DNA of 64,000 nucleotides, taken from contig WPDH01000050.1 in assembly GCA_019137255.1 (NCBI GenBank), forward strand, positions 124,001 through 188,000. The letters are read 5' to 3'. This DNA is from Corinectria fuckeliana (lineage: Eukaryota > Ascomycota > Sordariomycetes > Hypocreales > Nectriaceae). A model generated the notes under the pieces. That model was not told the DNA's origin. It did no database searches and saw only the letters and a program-made list of their open reading frames with translations. Position numbers and translations under genes: made by a program. This document shows positions 44,801 to 55,865 of the stretch, in pieces; position 1 is the first letter of the stretch, and every line of letters begins with the position of its first letter.

Positions 44801-46412
44801 GAATGAAACAGGTACGCAAGTCTTATATGAATCTTTGGGTCAAGTTTGTGTATTCTAGTGCTGCGGATGAGAACTGTGGACAAGATCCGTCATGTCGCTC
44901 ACAATGCGCCCCGTCCTATCTAATAGTCCAGGACCTAGAGTAAACGCGGCGCAGTCAACGCTCTGTTCCCCCACACCGGGTCTTATGTCTTAGGAAACGA
45001 GGCTGGTAATCTTGGTTCGGAGCTCAGCAAAGCTCTCTTGGATATGATGCGCGTCCGGTAAAGGCCAAAGTCCCGCGTCCACGAGGCAGGACATCATTGA
45101 ATGTTCTAGCACTATTGACTATGTTCCTGGGGAATCTACGCATGTGGCATGGTGGATCCATCGAGGATTTTCCTCAAACACGATCAAACTCTTCGCTGCA
45201 TCGTCGATGGCGCCCAGTACTCCCTGGTTATTTGAATGCGTATTACCCAGGTGCGCTACAGAAACTCTTTGCTTTCGGCATGAGCCTGGCCGCGGGAACT
45301 GTATGCATGCGAACCATATCTGAAGGTATTTTACGCCCTTCCTTCAGGAATGTATGCGAGTCCGGGTTTGTGGAGTGTACCAGAATGTGTCTAGCCGCCT
45401 CTGTGACCCGCCTGAACCACGGAGATTCCAGCAAATCCCAGGTATCCTTCCCTACGGCGCCTTCTCGGTGATTGATGGGTGACTGATAGATGCTGTTCAA
45501 GAATCAGCTCGAGTGGCTGGGACTCCAGTGGCGTTGTAGGTTCGTTAATGTGATGATGTAGTGTAGTGTCCTGAGACGATGGTTCTTGGAACTCGGTCGA
45601 AGTGTACGTGCATGATGTAAGAAGAATTTGAATGACACGGGGCTGTCATGAAGTAGCCCGACACGCCATTCCCCGTCGTATCCTCTCGATGAACTGCTAC
45701 AGCTGATTTGTCGTATAACATGCGACCGAAGACTGGTGACGACCAAGCCAATCAATGTACGAGAACATCACTGAAAGGGTAGGTAAGACATTCCGTGTGG
45801 GCGGAACAGCCGACTTCAGCAAGCTGCATCAAGGTCAAGGTACGAATACAGTACCGAGGGTGGCTAGCCGCAAAGACGCCCAGGCGGTGGCGGCTCGATG
45901 CGATGTCAAGATGTCTCTGCTGCTGGCAAAACCTCCCACCTATCACCACCAAGGGCCCCTGCAGACTGCAGGATTAGCCTGTATTCTACCTACACAGTAC
46001 AGAGTGGGAGATGGTCCATAAAGGGTCTGCCTCATACCGGTATGATGCATCGGCCATCACGCCATTCGCTTCAGCCCTGTGCCCACATAACAAACAACGC
46101 AGGCTCGGATACACAGGCCATGAAGTTTCGGGGGTACGGCGGTGATGTACTCCGTAAGTACGCTGCATGTACGAAGTACCACATTACTGTACCGCATACA
46201 GAGTAGAGTACAACAATGGGGCTTCTAAAAATAAGCAGGCAGGCTGAGCTAACTGTCGGAGGATGATTGAAGTGGAGCTAATACGAACATCCAACCCCGA
46301 GATCATCGAGATGTGCCAACGTGAGACGTCCGTTCCCGATCCTCGCCCTCATGTAGTCATGTACATAATCATGTAATCATGCATGTTTACGGAGTCTGTC
46401 GGGACCTGGGAA
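41808..46412. other. 4.6 kb degraded region
   Basis: No intact gene. A tRNA-like box-A sequence lies at 42128-42140. Positions 44320-44400 are AT-rich with irregular GCTAA repeats. Between about 44550 and 45470, plus-strand frames in different phases read partly protein-like (for example PHTGSYVLGNEAGNLGSELS near 44965 and YYPGALQKLFAFGMSLAAG near 45243), suggesting a frameshifted relic of an unrecognised gene. The last few hundred bases lead into the chitin synthase promoter. Confidence 0.4.
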
Positions 46413-46912
46413 AACGGAAGCATCTCCCGTATTGATCCTTTTTCTTTTTCTTTTCCTTCCTCTCACTCATCTTCCCCATCTTCCCCATCATCATCATCAT
46501 CTTCTTCTTCCTCTTCTTCCTCCTCTTCCTTCCTGCGCGCCAGACACATCCGTTGGGATCCCGCCCGTCTCCTTTCGAAACAAACCACCCGCGTCTCGTA
46601 TTCCCGTCGTGTTGCCCCTGTGGAGTTTGTGTTTGTCACAGTAACACGTCAACCCGCAGCTGTGACTTGGCATTTCTTGGTTTTTTTCTTCTTTTAAGGT
46701 GCCGTTTCACATAATATTGCCTGCTTGATACGTCATAGCCAGCCCCCCCCCCCCCCCCCCCCCCCCCCCCACANNGACGTCAAAGCCAGCCCCCCCCCCC
46801 CCCCGACCGTCCCGGCAAACGAGCCACCACCATTCATTCTCTCTCCGTTCTGGCTGGTTTCCTCTCATCTCTCTTCTGCTCGCACGCCCTCAGGTGAAGC
46901 CAGAAAGTCGAC
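46413..46912 (+). promoter_or_regulatory. Pyrimidine-rich promoter/leader of chitin synthase with poly-C tracts and undetermined bases
   Basis: Positions 46436-46545 are an almost pure C/T tract on the coding strand, typical of core promoters of well-expressed fungal genes. Two poly-C runs at about 46743-46770 and 46789-46804 flank two undetermined bases (NN at 46774-46775). The sequence before each run is nearly identical (ACGTCAtAGCCAG and ACGTCAaAGCCAG), which suggests an assembly or sequencing artefact. Confidence 0.55.
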
Positions 46913-49766
46913 ATGGCTTACAATAATGACGACGACGATTACAACAGAGGCCATCAGTTGCAGGACCTGCCTCCTCCTGGCTCCAACGCAAGTTCCACCC
47001 GATGGCGCCACAAATCCACGGCTTTTTTCTTTCTCTAACAGCTACGCAGTATCCGATATCTCCGCAGGAACAAGCCGTCGAGGATGGCCGATACCTGTTG
47101 CACGATCCCCGCGACCCGGGGTACGACCGCCTCGGCGCTCAAAGCCCGCCCGGCTCTCCCATCTCCGCGTACAGCCTCACCGAGACCTACGCCCCGGGGG
47201 CACCCCACTTGCTGGCGCCGGAGGCCCGGACCGGCGACGGCGACAGCGGCGGCGGCGACTTTGGCCCGTACGATGGCCACGACGGCTTCACGCGCGGACG
47301 GCCCGACTCGACCTTCAACGACCCGGAGGACAGCTGGCTGCGGCGCCAGCAGCAGGACACGCCGGCCACGTCGGACGGCGGGCTCCGGCGGCGTCCCACG
47401 CGCAAGGTCAAGCTGGTGCACGGCTCCGTCCTCAGCATCGACTACCCCGTGCCCAGCGCCGTCAAGAACGCCGTGCAGCCCGAGTACGCCAGCTCCGACG
47501 ACAACCGCGAGGAGTTCCTGAAGATGCGGTACACGGCCGCCACCTGCGACCCCAACGACTTCACCCTGAAGAACGGCTACGACCTGCGCCCGCGCATGTA
47601 CAACCGCCACACCGAGCTGCTCATCGCCATCACCTACTACAACGAGGACAAGGTCCTCCTGGCCCGCACGCTCCACGGCACCATGCAGAACATTCGCGAC
47701 ATCGTCAACCTCAAGAAGTCGACCTTTTGGAACAAGGGCGGTCCTGCGTGGCAGAAGATCGTCGTGTGCCTCGTCTTCGACGGCATCGACAAGGTCGACA
47801 AGAACGTCTTTGACGTCCTGGCGACCATCGGCGTCTATCAGGACGGCGTTCTCAAAAAGGACGTTGATGGCAAGGAGACGGTTGCCCACATCTTCGAGTA
47901 CACCAGCCAGATCTCCGTCACGCCGAACCAGCAGCTTGTGCGGCCCACCAACGACAAGAACTCGCACAACCTTCCCCCCGTCCAATTCATCTTCTGCTTG
48001 AAGCAGAAGAACACGAAGAAGATCAACTCACATCGGTGGCTGTTCAACGCCTTCGGCCGCATCCTCAACCCAGAAGTCGCCATCCTGATCGACGCCGGCA
48101 CGAAGCCCGGTCCTCGAGCTCTGCTATCTCTGTGGGAGGGCTTCTACAACGACAGGAACCTCGGCGGCGCCTGCGGAGAGATCCACGTCATGCTGGGCAA
48201 GGGCGGCAGGAAGCTGATCAACCCCCTCGTCGCGATTCAAAACTTCGAGTACAAGATCTCCAACATCCTGGACAAGCCCCTCGAGAGTTCGTTCGGCTAC
48301 GTCAGCGTCCTACCGGGCGCCTTCTCCGCCTACCGGTTCCGCGCCATCATGGGCCGGCCGCTGGAGCAGTATTTCCACGGCGACCACACGCTCTCCAAGA
48401 TCCTGGGCAAGAAGGGCATCGACGGCATGAACATCTTCAAGAAGAACATGTTCCTCGCCGAGGACCGCATCCTCTGCTTCGAGCTCGTAGCCAAGGCCGG
48501 CCAGAAGTGGCATCTGAACTACATCAAGTCCGCAAAGGGCGAGACGGACGTGCCCGAAGGCGCCGCGGAATTCATCGGCCAACGGCGAAGGTGGCTGAAC
48601 GGCTCCTTCGCCGCGTCCCTGTACTCGCTCATGCACTTCGGTCGGCTCTACAAGTCGGGCCACAACTTCGTCCGGATGTTCTTCTTGCACATCCAGCTGA
48701 TCTACAACTCTCTCAACCTGCTCTTTACTTGGTTCTCGCTGGGCTCTTACTACCTCACCACGGTCATCATTATGAATCTAGTTGGACAGCCAAATGTCAT
48801 GTCAGGATACCACGGCTGGCCGTTTGGCGACCAAGCGACACCCATTGTCAACGTCATGATCAAGTACCTCTACGTCACCTTCCTGATCCTGCAGTTCATT
48901 TTGGCCCTGGGCAATCGGCCGAAAGGCTCCCAGTACACCTACATTGCATCCTTCCTAGTGTTTGGCCTCATCCAGGCTTATATCCTCGTCTTGACCTTCT
49001 ATCTGGTTGTCCGGGCTTTCAGAACGCCTCTTGGGGAACAGATTTCCTTTTCCTCCAGCCAGGCATTTGTCGACAGTTTCTTCGGCGGCGGCAGCGGTGC
49101 GGCAGGCGTCATCATCATTGCCCTCTTCACCATCTACGGCCTCAACTACCTCGCGTCGTTCCTCTACCTCGACCCGTGGCACATGTTCCACTCGTTTCCC
49201 TACTACATGCTTCTCATGTCGACCTACATCAACATCCTGATGGTCTACGCCTTCAACAACTGGCACGATGTGTCGTGGGGTACAAAGGGTTCCGACAAGG
49301 CCGAGGCTCTTCCGTCGGCCAACGTGACCAAGGGCGAAAAGAACGAGGTCATCGTGGAGGAGGTCGAGAAGCAACAGGAGGACATTGACAGCCAGTTTGA
49401 GAAGACGGTGTGGAGAGCGCTCGCTGCTCCCGAGGCGGAGAGCGGCATCGAGAAGAGGGAGGACGAGGACTCGTACAAATCCTTCCGTACCGGCCTGGTG
49501 TTTTCATGGCTGCTTTCCAACCTCATTCTCATCATGGCCATAACGAGCGATGACTTCATCACAGTCGGCGTTCCGGTAAGTGTAGCCCCAGGTCTGTAGG
49601 ACCCTATTGTATGCTAACAAATTATCAGGCGGCTGCTTCGAGTCGGACTCCGTGGTATTTCAAGGTACTGTTGTACTCAACGGCAGGGCTTTCACTCGTC
49701 CGCTTCATTGGCTTCCTGTACTACTTAGGCAGGACTGGTATCATGTGTTGCTTCTCGAGAAGATGA
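46913..49766 (+). CDS. Chitin synthase (class I/III type)
   Basis: Three exons: 46913-46987, 47050-49575 and 49629-49766, about 912 residues. Intron 2 is a clear 53 bp GTAAGT intron with a GCTAAC branch. For intron 1 the best frame-keeping choice uses a GCAAGT (GC) donor and a CAG acceptor at 47049; a weaker GTTCCA donor at 46992 with an acceptor at 47041 would add a few residues. The protein starts with a disordered acidic N terminus (MAYNNDDDDYNRGHQLQDLP), then the chitin synthase N-terminal module (RKVKLVHGSVLSIDYPVPSA). The catalytic domain has ELLIAITYYNEDK, EDRIL at residues 496-500 and QRRRW at 536-540, followed by multiple C-terminal helices. It ends SRTPWYFKVLLYSTAG through GIMCCFSRR. 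It polymerises UDP-GlcNAc into chitin at the plasma membrane. Class III (chsB-like) is favoured from the tail, but I cannot exclude class I. Confidence 0.92.
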
Positions 49767-50490
49767 GCGAGGCATGGACTAGGGGTGGCAGATGTAAGAA
49801 AGTATTGCACATCTTTGACGAGAGATCAAGATTGTATGTTTGGTCAAATAATACCTTTTTTGTATTAACCATCAAGTCGTCGGCTGGTGTAATTGGATTT
49901 CGAGATATGCGCGAATGGTTCCTGTAGGTGTAGTTCTCGCGGGCGCAGGAGCACACATCGACACTGCAGAAGGTATAGCAGTACAGTGCGCAAGCAGAAC
50001 AAAACAATGCCAGGTTCTAATGACATCAACTCACTGTGCTCATACGTAGCAAAGCCTCAAGGTCCGTGGATCCCGTACTGTCTAATACGCGCGAGGCCCT
50101 AACCTCCAACATCTACGGGGAGAGCAGGCGATACGATACCTTCCAGCGACTTGCCATGACTGTCCGATGGCTTATTCAGACCCGGAAAAGCTGAAGATGC
50201 TGTCCATGTCCCGGCAAAAATTGACAAACGACTGCGTTTGAGATTGTGTGAATGTGTGAATAGCATCTTGAACAAGGAAACCGCCGGATGGAGCCTCCGA
50301 CCTAGTTAGTCTGTGCCCACGTGTCTCTGCCGGGTCCCCGCTCCGACTGTCGGAGCCGTCTGAAGGGAAAAGCGGCCTTCATAAGCAGGATACATGTAAA
50401 GGTCACCATCACCATCACCTTATCATCAAACACATTGGCCGTCTTTTTGTTTTCTCCCTGTAACGCCCGCAGCGTCTCTTCGTATCCATC
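49767..50490. other. Spacer between chitin synthase and OCD-family gene
   Basis: No gene seen. The 3' end of the chitin synthase transcript and the promoter of the next gene must lie here; the 100 bp before 50491 contain TCACCATC repeats and a CT-rich stretch. Confidence 0.45.
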
Positions 50491-51615
50491 ATGGCCTTCA
50501 CCGTCCTCTCGGACAACCACGTCAAGCAAATCCTAGGCTCGCTCTCGTCCACCGAGGTGTCAGACCTAGCATCGTCGCTCGAGCACGCCCTGGTGCAGTA
50601 CTCGTGCCAGGGGGAGAAGAAATACCAGCCTCACCGCGCCGTCACGGCCCGGCCCGACGGCCAAGTCACGCTGTTCATGCCCGCGTCGACGCCGGACCTG
50701 GTCGGCGTCAAGATGGTCGGCATCAGCCCCTCCAAGACCCCGGCCTCCGCTCCGGCCTCCGCCGTCCCCCCGCCGGCCCTGAAGAGCGCCCTGACGCTGT
50801 GCGATGAGACGGGCCAGGCCGTTGGCGTCCTCAACGCCGCCGAGCTCACGGCGTTCCGCACCGCCCTGGGCTCCATGCTCTTGTACAGGTTCCGCCGCAG
50901 CACCGAGAACGTCGTCGTCTTCGGCGCGGGCAAACAGGCGCTGTGGCACGTCCGCCTCGCCGTCCTGCTGCGAGGCAAGGACATCCGCCGCGTCACCGTC
51001 GTCAACCGCTCGGCCGCGCGGACGCGGCAGCTCGTCGACACGCTCACTGGCGATGCTCAGTCCGCTTGGCCGTCCCACATCAAGCTCGACGTCCTTGACG
51101 AGGGCAAGGGCCGCGACGCTGCCTTGGAGGCCTTGGTCGTCGAGGCCGACGTCATCTTCTGCACCACGCCGAGCACCACGCCTCTCTTCCCCGCTTCGTT
51201 TCTGGCGTCGGACAGGGCCACAGCCAAGACGCGCTACCTATCGGCCATTGGCTCGTACCGGCTGGACATGCAAGAGATCGACCCGGATCTGTTGAAGCTG
51301 GTGGTGGACCCCTCGAGCGTCTTCTCGAGCTCGGCGTACCGAAGCGGCACTGTCGTCGTTGACAGTCTGGACGGGTGTCTGCAGGAAGCAGGCGAGCTGG
51401 TGAAAGCCGAACTGCCCACCGAGAAGCTGCTCGAGATTGGACGCATACTTGACCCCGAGAGCACCGCCGACCAGGGTGAGCTGAAGCGGTGGCTTGAGGG
51501 CGGGCTGGTCGTCTACAAGAGCGTGGGTGTTGGTGTTATGGACCTGGCCATTGGTAAGGACCTGCTCAAGCTTGCTAAGACGAGGAACGTGGGGATTACG
51601 TCGGAGGAATTTTGA
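50491..51615 (+). CDS. Ornithine cyclodeaminase/mu-crystallin family protein
   Basis: An intronless 374-residue frame from the ATG at 50491 to a TGA. The N-terminal half has RPDGQVTLFMPASTPDLVGV and the KMVGISP segment (equivalent to the substrate-binding K-x-V of the family). Then comes LTAFRTALGSMLLYR (T-A-x-R-T-A-A-like motif) and the NAD(P)-binding Rossmann motif VVVFGAGKQALWHVRLAVLL followed by VTVVNRS. VEADVIFCTTPSTTPLF matches the family motif before the final strands, and YLSAIGSYRLDMQEID is the usual G-S/A-x-x-P/D region. The family includes ornithine cyclodeaminase (ornithine to proline), alanine dehydrogenase and ketimine reductase (mu-crystallin), so the substrate is not fixed by sequence alone. 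No signal peptide; cytosolic. Compact and GC-rich like the neighbouring core genes. Confidence 0.88.
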   Translation: MAFTVLSDNHVKQILGSLSSTEVSDLASSLEHALVQYSCQGEKKYQPHRAVTARPDGQVTLFMPASTPDLVGVKMVGISPSKTPASAPASAVPPPALKSALTLCDETGQAVGVLNAAELTAFRTALGSMLLYRFRRSTENVVVFGAGKQALWHVRLAVLLRGKDIRRVTVVNRSAARTRQLVDTLTGDAQSAWPSHIKLDVLDEGKGRDAALEALVVEADVIFCTTPSTTPLFPASFLASDRATAKTRYLSAIGSYRLDMQEIDPDLLKLVVDPSSVFSSSAYRSGTVVVDSLDGCLQEAGELVKAELPTEKLLEIGRILDPESTADQGELKRWLEGGLVVYKSVGVGVMDLAIGKDLLKLAKTRNVGITSEEF

Positions 51616-52976
51616 AGGGAGAAAAGGTGCAGAATTCATGACAATAGCAAGGCTTCTCCGGCCACGCCTTTTGTGTTCAGTGAGGTGAATGAGCAAGAAG
51701 TGAGTTGCGCCAGGGTCGGTGTTTACTTTGTCGCCAATAACTCACTTCCCTTCCGAGTCCGTGATGCAGTGAAAAAGTCAGCAGCATTTAGAGCTACCAT
51801 CACCAACTTAGTCCTTGAATTGCATTGATGTGGATTCCCGCCGAACATGGGGCGGAAATGTCCTGCTGTTAGCAATTTGCCAGCTCCCGCCCGCATTATG
51901 CATAAAGCTTGATTCGCATCCAAGACATGGCACGTATTCAGCTGTGCGCCAGCCGGACAAAATCGAGGATAGTTCAGATATCTTCGTAGACTGTACCATG
52001 TACACTCTCATCACATTGGCCAAACAGCTGAGCAGTAGATAGTGGCATCCATACTCAAATAAACAAGTCTCGCTTGCCGTGTGACCTCTTTGAAGCCTGT
52101 GCTAGCGTCTTGGTTCACCCAAGTCTGGCCTGCATAAAGGAGACGGTAGACCCAGCATACTCGCGATGACGCCTCCCGCAATGGCATTTACACGGTACGA
52201 AACTAACCCGTCCAGCAACAATTGTCCGAAGGGCCCGTCAGTTCGGTCTAGACCGTGCAGCTAGAGGCAATCCTCAGGGTCAACTGCCGCCTTGGTGTGC
52301 GCCTCATGGCGTAGTTGCTGAGGATGAATTGGGTGGCTTTCGACCTGACGACCGATGCATTTGCATGTACGAAGTACAGTACTCTGCAATGCTTCCAATG
52401 CAACGGTATTGTACACTGCCGGGAGGACGAAAGGGGTTCCAGGGATCCATGCACTGCAATGCAACCTGGACGGATCACAGTCAGACTCGATCTGCATCCA
52501 TGTGCCGTAAGAGCAGAGCTACGACGGGGGGCTCTATCGCCAACATACTTGTCGCAAGTCCATGAGACATACTAGCAAACCAGCACCGTCATCATCCCGT
52601 TGCCGTTCGTAGCGCGTCAGCACCTCCCTCTGTTCCCGCATTAGCTTCAATCAATTGATTCACCGTGTCTTCACTGAAGGTTCTAGAGCAGAAATATCGG
52701 GAAATAACCCCCAAACGCAGCTAGAGCGCCAGTGGATCCGCAAAGCACCCCGGCGCGATCCCCTCGCAGAATGGCCCCTATTAGTGTCATCTCATGGCGT
52801 GAGCTAGAGCCTCCCTACCCCAAACGGGCGAGCCCATGGCAATTTCACCATATGCGAGACTGGGGGAGGAGTAGCTTAGGCGAGATGAATAAAAGACGCC
52901 GTCCCCTCACTCTCGTTGGTCCAGCCGTCCTTCACTTTGGACGTCAAGGCACCCTGATGGGGCGAAAGGGTCAAAC
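51616..52976. other. 1.4 kb spacer
   Basis: No gene recognised. A 16-base sequence at 52362-52377 (tgcatgtacgaagtac) is identical to one at 46164-46179. The last 100 bases lead into the Ecm33-like gene. Confidence 0.45.
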
Positions 52977-54871
52977 ATGGCTCCGATATCTCACGTCGTC
53001 CTCGCGGCGGCGTCATTGCTCCTGACGAGATGTCTCGTTGCGGCAGGTTGGTGCTTGTCGCGTCCCTCCAGCAGGAAGCTCCGCTAACTTCTCCAGACTG
53101 CAATGTCTCCTCCAACTACACCATCGTCGACGCCCCCGAAGACGCCGACGGCATCTCGTCCTGCAGCGCCATCGACGGCTCGCTCTCGCTGCTCCTCGAC
53201 AACGACCCGGGCGCCTGGCCATCCGGCGAGGCCTCGGTCGACCTAGGCAGCGTCGGCTCCGTGGACGGCGACCTCGTCATCTACCCCGACGCGCAGCCGA
53301 AGAAGACGGTCGTGACGGCAAAGAAGCTGAAGAAGGTCGACGGCGAACTCGACATCTGGAACACCCAGTCGTCCAGCACTATCAAGCAGTTCCAGCTGTC
53401 CTTGCCGGCGCTCCAGGAGGTCACCAGCAACTATGTGCTCACCGGCGGCTTCGCGGCCGTCGACGTCACCCACGGCGACGGCTTGCAGGTCGGCGGCATG
53501 ATGCGGATATACACCACCAGCGACCTGGAGACGCTGAGCTTCGGCGGCCTGCGCACCGTCAAGGGCGACTTCTCGGTGGACTCGAACGCGGACCTGAAGG
53601 AGCTCAAGGTGGGCACGCTCACGACGGCGGAGAAGGCGTTTAGCATCCAGGAGAACCCGGCGCTGGAGTCGATGGCGTTTCCCAAGCTCAAGACGGTAAA
53701 CGGAGACGTGACCATCTACAAGAACACGGCGTTGACGTACGTGGAGCTCTCGGCGTTGGAGTATGCCGGGACCATCTCCGTCACGGCCAACGGCGACGAC
53801 CCCGTCGTTTACTTCCCGGAGCTGTCCTCCCTGGGCACCGGCAACGACTCGTCGACGTCGACGTTCAAGGATGCAAGCGAGATTACCTTTTCCTCGCTGC
53901 GCACCGTCCAGGGCGCGCTCACCTTCGAGTCCACCGCGCTGAAGGATTTGACCGTCCCGCTCATCAAGCTACTCAACGGGAGCATCACGGTGGAGGACAA
54001 CCCGTCGATGACGACGTTTGCTCTGCCGCGCGTGACCTCGGTAGGGGATATTTGGCTCGACAGCAACGACAAGCTCGCGAACGTGACTGCGAACGCGCTC
54101 AAGTCGGCAGGCACCATCTCCCTCAAGGGGTCGTTTACGAACGTCGAGTTCTTCGGCCTGGAGGAGGTGACGGGCGACTTCAAGGTGGTGGGCGAGGACT
54201 CGATGGACTGCAGCTGGTTCGACGACAACGTAAAGTCGATTGTCAAGGGAAAATACACATGCGTCGGAGATCACGACAAAACGGAGAGGAAGTCGAGCAC
54301 GGGAGGGATTGAAAACACGGAAGGGAACCCGGACGACTACAAGAGGGCGTCGAGCCAGGATGGAAGCCACGGAGGGAGTGGAAGCAGCGGTGACGGCAAC
54401 GATGACAGCGACGACAGTGACGACAGCGACGGGAGCTCATCCGGCGGAGACTCGGACAACGGCGACTCGGGCTCGGGGAAAAAGGGCCTCTCCTCCGGAG
54501 CCAAGGCGGGGATCGGCGCCGGCGTAGCCATCGGCGTCGTGGCGCTGCTCGTCGTGGCGGGCGTATCCCTCTGGCGAAGACGGAGCCGGACCGCATCCGC
54601 CCCGGCGCGGCGCGGAGACAGCCGGGGCAGCGACGGCAGCAGCAAGCGCAAAGTCTTCGACGGCGGGCAGATGCTGGGCGTGCGGACCAAGATCGAGGCC
54701 AACAAGCCGGCGCCCTCGCCCTCGCCCTCGCCGAGCCTGGGCACGCTGAGCTTCGGGCGGAACTCGTTCCTGGACGCGTCGGCCGAGAAGGGTGTGAGCG
54801 GCTGGAAGACGATCCGGAGGGTGAGCGACTCGTCGAAGGGGTCCGGGGGCTCGCAGACGTTGAAGGCGTGA
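52977..54871 (+). CDS. Ecm33/Sps2-like receptor-L-domain protein with a C-terminal transmembrane anchor
   Basis: Two exons, 52977-53046 and 53097-54871, are joined across a 50 bp intron (GTTGGT donor, CTAAC branch, CAG acceptor) that completes an Asp codon: the protein begins MAPISHVVLAAASLLLTRCL and continues VAA/DCNVSSNYTIVDAP. Residues 1-23 are a signal peptide. About 360 residues of repeated L-domain pattern follow (LRTVKGDFSVDSNADLKEL, FPKLKTVNGDVTIYKNTALT, LPRVTSVGDIWLDSNDKL), as in Ecm33 and Sps2 cell-wall proteins. A Ser/Asp/Gly-rich linker (about residues 455-485) precedes one transmembrane helix (AGIGAGVAIGVVALLVVAGV) with an RRR stop-transfer signal and a tail of about 90 residues. 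Classical Ecm33 is GPI-anchored; this one ends in a cytosolic tail. It may act in cell-wall integrity at the plasma membrane. Confidence 0.85.
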
Positions 54872-55865
54872 CGAGATGAGATGCGATGTGTGTGATGTGC
54901 TGGAATGTGATGTTGGGGGAGTGTTGAGAAGCGTAGCGGGTTCAACAACAAAATATTTGTTTTTCTAATGTTACAACTGCTTTATTAGATACCTCACGGC
55001 AGGCGTAGTCGATCTCATAGAGTAATTTCTAAAATGATATGCCATTGCATTAAAAATGTCTTGGTCTTATAGTTGTCCTTAGAGTACGATGACTGTATAA
55101 GACCCGAGATGCTCTCCGTACAATATCTACCGCTTATTCGAGGTCTAATTACTGCGACTTGCGGTGTGGTAACAATGCTACAGTGCACACACAAGTCTCT
55201 AGCACGTATCTCATTTATTTACGACACGAGTTCCACCTGGAGACGTCCTGCCCTCCAAGACTTGTGTGGTGCTCTTATGGGTCGTCATGGCTTCTCGGCA
55301 GTTTCTGGCGCCTGTGTAGGCCTACATACTGTCGTAGTAGACAGCGACCCTCTTTATCCTGGTAGGTTACCGTCGTTATCTCGGCCCTCTTGGTGTATGC
55401 TTGAAACAAGTTGCGCCCCAAGCGACGTACCTGGCGCCACCTCTGACCCCGGCTTTCACAGTAGCATCATGTAGCTTGGCGCGCACTTGTGGAGAAGACT
55501 GAAGATCCCCGAGCTGGCGTCCTGCAATCAGACGCTGGTGTCAGCCATCCTTCTTGTTCTTAGAGGACGAGAGAGCCCCGCCGGTGATGACGGAAGTGGG
55601 TTGAAGGAGAGGGCGTGTGGAACAACCCCTCACCTGTGAAGCTCCAACACGAGGGTGGGAGGTGGGAGGTGAGAGGTGTGACGGCAATGCGCAGTGGACT
55701 GTCAAGGGCTCCGAGGAGTCCTTTTCTTCTTCTTTGTTTGAGTGTGTGCTGCGGTATTTGAGATATCAATCAATCTTTTCTCCTTGATCTCATCATTCCT
55801 CTTCTCATTCTTTCAACACATCCCACCGACAACAGCAACACCAATTGAAACCTCCAACCCCCGTC
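54872..55865. other. Spacer between two core genes
   Basis: Positions 54950-55070 are AT-rich. No gene seen. Positions 55640-55680 contain a short imperfect GGGAGGTG repeat. A CT-rich leader precedes the GH2 start codon. Confidence 0.45.

Noticed and set aside
46725..47813. Long plus-strand frame through the poly-C tract
   Set aside because: It translates homopolymer C and undetermined bases and is out of frame with the chitin synthase.
47035..47985. 316-codon minus-strand frame opposite chitin synthase
   Set aside because: Antisense shadow caused by high third-position GC; no protein motif.
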